This document shows, piece by piece, positions 55,571 to 64,000 of a DNA stretch of 64,000 nucleotides. Every line of letters begins with the position of its first letter. Within the stretch, counting starts at the first letter, position 1. Both the position numbers and the translations under genes were made by a program. The stretch covers positions 22,778,568-22,842,567 of the forward strand of contig NC_045134.1 of NCBI RefSeq assembly GCF_007655135.1, in the 5' to 3' direction. The stretch comes from Punica granatum (taxonomy: Eukaryota; Streptophyta; Magnoliopsida; Myrtales; Lythraceae). Under the pieces are notes generated by a model. The model did not search any database, had not been told where the DNA came from, and saw only the letters and a list, made by a program, of their open reading frames with translations.

Positions 55571-56981
55571 TCTATCTATATCTATATCTATATTTATGTC
55601 TATATTTTAGGCTAAAGAAGAGTTTCAAAGGAGCTCTCTTAAGCCTCCACATGTCATTCATAGAGTTAAACAAATATATTATTTTAATTCATTTGAAAAA
55701 AGAAATCTTCTTTATATATTAAAACTAAAATTAGGTGGTGGGATTTTAATAATTTAATATTTCAAAATGGTAATAATTTTCTAATTTAAGACATTTGTTT
55801 AAATTTTTAAAATAGTTTTATTTTTAAACAAGTTACTTTTTTTTAATTATATAACCCTCTTTTAAATGTCAATAAGGAGAATTTCATATTGAACAATAAA
55901 TATAATTATGCTTAATTTTTGAAGGATTCAACGATGTTAATTTGAAAAAAATACTAAGGAATCCACCAAAAGATATTAAGTTATGTAACCTAATAATCTT
56001 TTTTTTATTAGTATATATATGTGTCTAAATTAGGATTTTTTTTGTCAATTTCTAAATTAAGATATTTGAAACAATAATTCAAACAACATTTTCTAAGTAA
56101 TGTGATATTTCAAATTATATTTATTTTTCTATGAGTTTGTTAATTATCATTCTAGAACTATTGTTGAGTAACATAGTAAATGATCATATATATATATATA
56201 TATATAGATAAAGTTGTATCCCCATAATAAATAGAATTAGAAAAATAATTTTATATATGATATAAAGTCATAAAGGTAAATGTCTAAATATACAATTATA
56301 AATGTATATACAATTAGGACTAAATTAGTAAATGCATATAAATCATCATACATTTGGTAATTTAATTATACAAGCACATTCTTGATTTAAAATATATAAT
56401 CTCAAACTTTATATATAAAAACATACTTTCTTAAACTAAATATCTATAAATTTTTTTGACATAATTAGTAATTAAAAGAAAAATCTACTATATGCAATAA
56501 GTACATTTAAATATTGAACACTTTTGAAATAGTAATAGATGAATATTTTTAAATTTTTTAAAAAATAGATGAATTTTTTACAAAATACGTGGAGGTCATT
56601 TATTACACTTTTTTAGAATTTGATAGTTAAGAAAATGTGATATGTTTTCTAAGTAAATCATTTTCTTAATCTATATTTTGTAATATAATTCATTTTCAAT
56701 TATTCTAAATTTGTTATTGTATTGTATGCATTAATATTTAAATGCTTCAACTTAATAATATATATATATAGAACTTAATGAAAATTTTGATTTTGATGTC
56801 AAAATTTTTAAAAATACATCTAAAAATAACCTTTCTAGATAATAACCCATGCATTGCACGAGCAAAAAAATAGTATTTATATATGATCGTCTAACTTTTT
56901 CTTGTCATTATTAATGAGTTGATATTGTATATAATAAGAACAGAAAATGTTTAGCCGCAAAGAGGCGGGAAGTTTCACTAG
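55571..56981 (+). mobile_element. Helitron-like non-autonomous element(s)
   Basis: The left end TCTATCTATATC follows an A at 55570. Shortly after it come GAGTTTCAAAGGAGCTCTCTTA and CCACATGTCA, which resemble the 5' region of plant Helitrons. Two candidate 3' ends are present. One is at 56846-56873, where CCCATGCATTGCACGAG is a degenerate hairpin before ATAG|T. The other is at 56955-56981, where the stem CCGC/GCGG is followed nine bases later by CTAG|T. No Rep/helicase sequence is present. The borders are motif-based and the two 3' ends may mean nested copies. Confidence 0.5.
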
Positions 56982-58340
56982 TAAAACTAAAAGTAAGATC
57001 AGTTTATAAAAGGGTAAACCGACAACTTATGCTAAATTGAACAATTACAGGCCATAATATTCGAGGGGAGAGGGAGGATTTCGAAAGAGCTGTGAAAAAA
57101 ACTTAATGATGTTTGACTTATCAAGTTAAGAAAAAAAAGGGTATTCGGCTCGGAGTTACATTGGTATCATTAGATTCTGCTCCTTCTCATCTGCAGATGG
57201 CCTGATACTATAAAACGCAAAGGAGATTGCACTACTTGTGATAAATGGATAAGAAGAAAAAGCCACAGTTGATAAATCATAAGCCGATAGACAGAAACCC
57301 AACAAATCTGACAATATTACAAGCCAGTAGAAGAAAAACAGAAGTAGTCAGTTCAAGATTTCAGTAATCAATACCCATCTTGCAGAATGAAGAACAAGTG
57401 CAAACAATGGAGTGGTGGGCAAACCGTTGCCCCTCAAACTCCAAGAGCGTCAGTTCAATATGGATTTCCTAAAGGTTGTGCGGTGCTTCCCAATTGCTTA
57501 ACAACAGAGAAGCATCTCAGACAGACGCTCACTCTTCAAATGTCCCATCTCTCTACAAAGAAAACAAGCTTCAGTACTCCAATGGCATTACTGAGATGAT
57601 TCTTCCACCAAATTTATCTATGACTTGGATAAACCTCCATAACATCTTCTAAAATAATCTAAAATAAATCAATGATGACAACCTAAGGAGTGGTAGATAA
57701 ACTCTACAGTAAGCTCCATATTTTTCCAAAACATAATCACTATCACAAGGTGAAAGCTCAAATGAATGATTAAGCCGCACCCAATAACTGGCTATGTGGC
57801 ACTTACTAGTACTGAGAAGAAAAAGAAAATCAGGTAGTCCACGACCTTGTACTTGGTCTTCAATCACTTTTTTGTTCTTAATTGAATCTTTCAGCAATCA
57901 CAGTCCCTTCTCCATGGCTCCTCACATCTAAACTCCGATGGAAAAATTTTCATATACTCGACAGGACCACCAGACCAGTAACTATATTTGCTCGCTGTGG
58001 GACACCCACTAATGGATTCTATCTTCACCGTCTCAACTCAAAAACCTTCAGCAGAATCTTCAAAGTTCTTTTCACTTGTAAGATGTCCATTCCCTCTTAT
58101 CAACTAATCTAGTGTCTCCACCTTTAAGAACCTGCTTCAGATTTTTTTTTCCCATCCTCACTCTACTAAAGAAGTGTCAAGCAGAAAGCCGGCACCCATC
58201 CATGGAAGAGCCAAAGATCGCAAAGACATGTCCTTCTGACAGAATGCACGCTCAGAACGACAGTTGATGCTCGCGAATATTTCATCAATTTATTCACCAG
58301 AGAGATAAAGCTCAGACGAGACGAACACCATGCAAAGCTT
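56982..58340. other. Intergenic DNA
   Basis: Moderate AT content, with short ORFs on both strands that show no family resemblance. It lies downstream of the PRKRIP1-like fragment on the minus strand and contains no continuation of that protein. Confidence 0.45.
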
Positions 58341-58359
58341 GCCATTCACCTTCTAGAAA

Positions 58360-58551
58360 AATCAAATAACCTCGTGAAAGTCGCCCGGAACTGGAACCAG
58401 CAGAGCTACCGGAGGTGTTGCTAACAGGCACGGGAACGTTTTCTATAATTCGGCGAAGCTTAACCTCCAGGTTCTCCTGATCTTCCTGCAAACTACAATG
58501 AACGACACTTTTATTTGTGCCAGAACCAATCCCCAGCGTCACCTGTTCCAT
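58360..58551 (-). pseudogene. Truncated PRKRIP1-like (nuclear protein C114 homologue) fragment
   Basis: From ATG 58551 the frame reads to EDQENLEVKLRRIIENVP and then VSNTSGSSAGSSSG, which matches the start of the plant PRKRIP1-like family (a short, highly basic nuclear protein conserved in eukaryotes). The family continues with DFHQYR-type and very Lys/Arg-rich sequence. Here one extra base shifts the frame right after SSG (DFHE is visible in the next frame), and nothing basic follows within 1 kb. It is therefore a broken fragment or a captured exon. AAACCCTAATCTC at about 58935 (minus) looks like a remnant of a leader. Recognition is from memory. Confidence 0.5.
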
Positions 58552-58639
58552 ATAACGATTTGGATCAAAACAATAAACAGCTTTGGAAAGGTAACTAACC
58601 AAATGGATAACACATCAGCATAAGAATGAATACAGACTA

Positions 58640-59780
58640 CAGTTAATCCAATCAATCTCGTAGAGTCTTCAGCTTCCTCTCATGGATTAAAATCCTAAGG
58701 GACTTGGCTATGGACAAAATCATTAAAATCTCGTAGATGTAACTTTTTGCTGTTTGATTTCTTCCATGCTCGGATAAATTAATAGAGTATCATGGAAAAA
58801 AAAATAGAGGAAGAAATAAACAACTAAAGCTAGCTCAAGCTCACAAATTGCATGATTGTTAAATTGCAATCATAACGATCAAATATCGTGCTCTGGCAGA
58901 AACTTCGCATTGGGAATTTCCCGTTGAAGTAGAGATTAGGGTTTGCTTTCGGACCGTATAAACCAGTTTCAAAAGAAAAACGGTCCACTATAATCCGGCC
59001 ACATCATCAATACTAATTTCGACATGTAAGCGGTTGCACATATAAATTATTTGACCTTATATATAGCTCGATGGATTTGCGACGAAATTGAAAGTTCTAT
59101 AGGAGGAAATGTTATCTTCAATATTAGAAGGACTATAAAAAATAGCATCGCACCATGGAATATAAATTAGCGTTTCATCATAGAATCTGCCAATAATAAT
59201 TCATTTCTTACTTTCAGCGATTTTAAATTATTTCTTCGAAACACTTAAATTTATTCTAAAATCAACAATCATTTTTCAGTAATTTTATTTCAGTACTTGC
59301 CCATCAGCAATAACTCTTCAAACCAAGCTGAAATCAATTGATAAAAACCATGTGAAAACCTGGGCTTTGCATGGGTAATGCCCAGATATAATCTTTAACT
59401 TTTTTTAATAGAATTTTTAATATTCTTTAACTTTTTTAATAGAATTTTTAATATTGTAAGTGATAAATAACATTAGAATAATTATAACTTCATAGGCACA
59501 TAAAATCCGATATTAACATATATCATTTCAATATGTGTAAATATGTGTACATATAATGCATATTATTTTGTGTTCGAAAGTCTTGAGAAAATATTAATTG
59601 ATCCTACCTCATAATGATGCGGCGAGGAAGAACCAATAAGATTTTTTCAATTAAGAAGACTTACCACAATTAATCGAGTGATTAACACTTATTATTTAGT
59701 TTATTACAATTTAATTAGTTTTTCCTCATGCCATGTGGCGAAGTAAGATCACCGAATAATGTCTTGTATAAATGATATAT
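58640..59780. other. AT-rich intergenic DNA
   Basis: No gene is seen. A short internal direct repeat (TTTAATAGAATTTTTAATATT, two copies near 59401-59455) is present. Confidence 0.5.
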
Positions 59781-59783
59781 AAA

Positions 59784-61960
59784 AATGTATGTTTTTCTAC
59801 GAAGATACTATATTTGAGAAGGTAATTGATATCAAATACATTTCACATTATTTCTATAAAATACTGAACCATTTCATGTATAACTATATAAAGAGTACAA
59901 TAATAGCTTATACTTGAAAAGAAGGCCCGTGCTTCGCGGCGGGAGACAACAACTTCAATTAGGTATTGTTTGAATCAATTATAAATTATTCAACTATATG
60001 AATTAGCTTATTTATATGCTTAACTAGTAAGAAGTATTATTATTAACTTTTATCATGAGTACATAGTATGATTGTGGTCTTGAATTATCTTATTAAATTA
60101 TTGCACTATATTTTATAAGGCATACATTATATGTGTATGAACTATAAAATCCTACTCACATGAATAAAAAATTATACAGTAGCCAAAGATTTTCAGTTTA
60201 GATACTTGAGTTCATTGAACAGCATCACCCATTAATCAAATGTTTTATATGAGATTGTCAATAACTGGATTACTTGTGGAATATTAGTAATGAGTACTCT
60301 GTATATATGAAAATCTCATATATGAACTCGTGAGAAAATAATTAAAGAAAATTTGATTTGAAAATAAGAAATAAAAGTCATACACATATTTTCTAAATAA
60401 GGTGTTAAAATATCACCTAAAATGTATATAAAATCTTGTGTCCTCGTGAAGATGAAATTACGATGGAACTCATGTTACATTAAAATCATTAATTAGCACA
60501 TATAGATTATGAGAGAATACAAAGATGGTAATAGTTAGAAAATGTGCCTAACTCTATATGGTCGTATCTCTTTTGCACTTTATTTATAGTTTCCTCTTCT
60601 CTATTTTTCTTATTTTAAATGGACACTGATAAAATAATCGCTCATGTAATAGTAATGCTTTCAGGGAATTCTCATATTCAGCGCTTGTAAATGCAAAAAA
60701 TCCACAAATTTGAAAGTTTCACCCGATAGTTAACAAACTTGACTCGAAGACCAATTAGTTGGACCCAATCGAGTTTTAAATACCAGATACCACACATCGG
60801 AGAAATTAAATAACAAAAAGCAGCGAAGATAAAAAAAAATTTAAAAAAGAAGAAGGGTGTGGTTGGGAAAAACATCCCAACTCACCCCAGTGAAAAGAGG
60901 GACCTCATGACCGTATCTCTTTTGCACTTTATTTATAGTTTCATCTTCTCTATTTTTCTCATTTCAAATGGACAATGATAAAATAATCGCTCATTTAATT
61001 CTATGCATAAAATCCACAAATGGAATAGTTTCACTCGATAGTGAACAAACTTGACTCAGAGACCGATTAGTTGAACCCATCGAGTTCTGAATACCAGATA
61101 CGACAAATCAAAGAAATTAAATAACAAAAAGTGGCAAAGATTAAAAAAGTAAAAAAAAAAAAAAGAAGGGTGCTGCTGCGAAAAAATCCTAACTCCCCCC
61201 ATTAGAAAGATAGATCTCAAATCATTGTTTTGTATGATTTTAAGATATTATCCTAAAAAATTATTATATTATATTAATAAACTATAAAGGATTAACAACC
61301 TAGACAAGCAACCTTTGTATTTTTCCTAAATAAAACACGACCTTTGAAAAATTTGCATAGTAAGGCTCGACCTTTACATTTTTTTCCTAACACATTTATT
61401 TGATACCTCATTAAAAAATAAAAGCAAACCCTTAAACCCATTAAACTGATCGGTTCAAAAGGATTTTGCTTAAAAATATGGCGGTTTCGTGGGTTCAACG
61501 GCTCAATCTTCCATATTGGGTTTTTACACAGACCGAATCGGTGAGGGTGTCGATTCTCGGTTCCCAATTTCTGTCCGGTTCTGATAATAGTGCCCCCAAT
61601 TGGGCTAGCTGACTACCTCTGTTGTGGCCGATGACCCTGATGAGGTGGGTGGTGGCCTCTATCAGGGCCCCCACAATCAAAATCGAAAGAGCCCCGTAAT
61701 TGAGGGCTTTTCCATTCCAACACCCCGCCCGCGGCTATCTACAATCTGCTCCTTTCTTTTTTTGAAAAAAAAAATCTTCTTTTTTTATTTTTTTTACAAT
61801 TATGTTTAATTAAATAAAAACATATGGGACTCACTTATCCAATCGTGAACTGTAACCGTTACATTTGACAGAATAATTGTTGTTGTGCTAGAATCGCAAC
61901 TATACTTGAAGGTCGGGCCATTTTTTGTTATTTTTCAATCATACTATATTTAGAAAAAAG
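59784..61960. repeat. Direct repeat copy A of a 2.3-kb TE-like sequence
   Basis: Sequence from AATGTATGTTTTT (59784) is repeated from 62125 at an offset of about 2.34 kb with high similarity. It includes a conserved GC-rich hairpin-like block (GGCCCGTGCTTCGCGGCGGG, 59924-59943). Copy A also holds an extra tandem duplication of about 349 bp, whose units start TCGTATCTCTTTTGCAC near 60562 and CCGTATCTCTTTTGCAC at 60911. No protein family is recognisable; ORFs at 61292-61680 are in non-coding repeat. Confidence 0.85.
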
Positions 61961-62090
61961 TGCAAAGATCGTTCTTGTCTATACTGTTTTTCAAAGGGTG
62001 TGCTATATTTAGGAAAAAAGTGTAAAAATTGTGTCTTTCTATGCTATTTTCTGAAAGTTGTGTTGTAGTTAACAAAAAGTGTAAGCTCAT
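61945..62090. repeat. Tandem repeat, period about 60 bp, 2.4 diverged copies
   Basis: Copies begin (C)TATATTTAGAAAAAAGTG, CTATATTTAGGAAAAAAGTG and TTGTAGTTAACAAAAAGTG and end with TTTTC(A/T)(A/G)AAGG(G)TGTG-like sequence. The unit lies at the junction between direct-repeat copies A and B. Confidence 0.7.
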
Positions 62091-62124
62091 GATTTTTTAG
62101 GTGAATAACCTTAAACTAATTGAT

Positions 62125-64000
62125 AATGTATGTTTTTATGTGAAGATACGATACTTGGAGAGTGCAATTGATATCAAATACACTTCATATTATTTCTATA
62201 AAATACTGAAATATTTCATGTATAACTATATAAAGAGTACAATAATAGCTTATACTTGACAAGAAGGCCCGTGCTTCGCGGCGGGAGACAACAACTTCAA
62301 TTAGGTATTGTTTGAATCAATTATAAATTATTCAACTATATGAATTAGCTTATTTATATGCTTAACTAGTAAGAAGTATTATTATTAGACTTTTATCATG
62401 AGTACATATTATGATTGTGGTCTTGAATTATCTTATTAAATTATTGCACTATATTTCATAAGGCATACATTATATGCGTATGAACTATGAAATCCTACTC
62501 ACAGGAATAAAAAATTATACAGTGGCCAAAGATTTTCAGTTTAGATACTTGAGTTCATTGAACAGGATCACCCATTAATCAAATGTTTTAGATGTGATTG
62601 TCAATAACCGGATTACTTGTGAAATATTAGCAACGAGTATTCTGTATATATGAAAATCTCATATATTAACTTGTGAGAAAATAATTAAAGAAAATTTGAT
62701 TTGAAAATAAGAAATAAAAGTCATACACAGATTTTCTAAATAAGGTGTTAAAATACCACCTAAAATGATATATAAAATCTTGTGTCCTTGTGAAGATGAA
62801 ATTACGATGGAACTCATGTTACATTAAAATCATTAATTAGCACATATATAGATTATGAGAGAATCAAAGATGGAAATAGTTAGAAAATGTGCCTAACTCT
62901 ATACAAAGACCGTATCTCTTTTGCACCTTATTTATAGTTTCCTCTTCTCTATTTTTCTTATTTTAAATGGATAAAATAATTGCTCATGTGATAGTAATGC
63001 TTTAAGTGAATTATCGCATTCAATTTTTATGAATACAGAAAATCCACAAATGTAAAGGTTTCACCGGATAGTGAACAAACCTTACTCGAAGACCAATTAG
63101 TCGGACCTATCGAGTTTTGAATACCGAATATGATACGTCGGAGAAATTAAATAACAAAAAGTGGCAATGATTAAGAAAAAAGTAAAATAAAGAAGGGTGC
63201 GGTTGGGAAAAACATCCCCACTCGCCCTAATGGAAAGACAAACCTCAAATCATTGTTTAGTATAATTTTACGATATTATCCTAAAAATTTATTATATTAT
63301 ATTATATTATATTATATTGTATTAATAAACTATAAATGATTAACAACCTAAACAAGCAACCTTTGAAAATTTTGCACAGTAAGGCACGACCTTTACATTT
63401 TTTACTCCAACACATTTATACTCATTAAAAAATAAAGCAAACCCATTAAATCAACTGGTTCAAAAGGATTTTGCTTAGAAATCGAGTGATTTCGTGGGTT
63501 CAACAGCTCAATCTTGCATATTGGGTCTTTACACAGATCGGACCTCTGAGGGTGCCGGCTCTCAATTCCTAATTTTGGTTTGGTTCTAATAACAGTGCCC
63601 CCAGTTGAAGTCGCTGATTCAATATGCTGTGGCTGACAGCCCAGATTAGGTGGGTAGTGGCCTCTATTGGGGGCCCCATTGTCGAAATCAAAAGAGTCTA
63701 GAAATTGAGGGATTTTCAATTCCGGCACCCCGTGGCTAATTAATATCCGCTCCTTTCTTTTTATTTTAAAATTTTAAAAATTCTTCTTTTTTTAAAAAAA
63801 ATTTACAATTATTTTTAATTAAATAAAAACGTGAGGGACCCACTTATCTAATCATGTTGTGCAACATGGTACCTACAACCGTTACATCTGACGAAATGAT
63901 TGACGTCGTGCAAGAATCATAACTATATTGAAAGTTGTGCCTTTTTTGTACTATTCTTTCATTATGCTATATTTGAAAAAAGTGTAAGGTCATGATTTTC
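62125..64000. repeat. Direct repeat copy B, running off the right edge
   Basis: Collinear with copy A: the GC-rich hairpin block recurs at 62266-62285, CCGTATCTC at 62910, and the CCCCCAGTTG / TGGCCTCTAT region at 63598-63670. It lacks the extra 349-bp unit of copy A. The last bases repeat the TATATTT...GAAAAAAGTGTAAG motif seen between the copies, so a third copy could follow beyond the window. Confidence 0.85.

Noticed and set aside
1..64000. CRISPR arrays, bacterial operons, rRNA or organellar inserts
   Set aside because: No regularly spaced palindromic repeats, no rRNA-like or plastid/mitochondrial gene sequence was recognised; the tandem repeats found have no spacers.

Overview
This is nuclear DNA of a flowering plant, almost certainly a eudicot. 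The evidence is GT-AG introns in most genes, plant-specific families (CP12, a sucrose-control bZIP, a TBL/DUF231 protein, a phytocystatin, a P-class PPR), AT-rich intergenic DNA and plant transposons. The species cannot be read from the sequence.

Layout: the left edge holds the first six coding exons of a minus-strand MSH6 mismatch-repair gene (70-2788). A LINE RNase H remnant follows (3733-4153). Next is a complete, very young Ty1/copia retrotransposon (4536-12580) with 1.69-kb LTRs, a CAAAC target duplication and one open gag-pol frame. A conserved gene block comes after it: a P-class PPR gene (+) preceded by an overlapping 74-codon ORF; an S1 bZIP gene (+) with the sucrose-control uORF; CP12 (-); COX5C (-); then a repeat-rich gap with a LINE-like retroposon (22772-24387) and a hAT-type MITE (25382-25900); a TBL6-like acetyltransferase gene (+, five exons); a single-exon membrane protein (-); an IES2/INO80B-like INO80 subunit (-, six exons); a MULE-type MITE (36078-36434); a receptor-like kinase of the At4g02010 type (-, eight exons); and POP1 of RNase P/MRP (-, ten exons). 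Right of POP1 lies a decayed phytocystatin pseudogene with a duplicated C-terminal module. From about 53.5 kb to the end the window is TE-derived: a second MULE-type MITE, Helitron-like termini, a truncated PRKRIP1-like fragment, and a 2.3-kb direct duplication running off the right edge.

From remembered Arabidopsis locus numbers, the block PPR-bZIP53-CP12-COX5C-TBL6 is collinear with chromosome 3 (At3g62470 to At3g62390). CP12-COX5C-membrane protein-IES2-POP1 is collinear with chromosome 2 (At2g47400 to At2g47300). This would be one ancestral segment split between Arabidopsis duplicates.

The points most worth a second look are the 74-codon membrane-peptide ORF overlapping the PPR start (ATGCTAA), the sucrose-control uORF whose usual stop is displaced by one base, the small membrane-peptide ORF inside MSH6 intron 1, and the apparently transposition-competent copia element. 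All intron-exon models were built by hand from splice sites, reading phase and remembered homologues; no alignment or transcript data were used.
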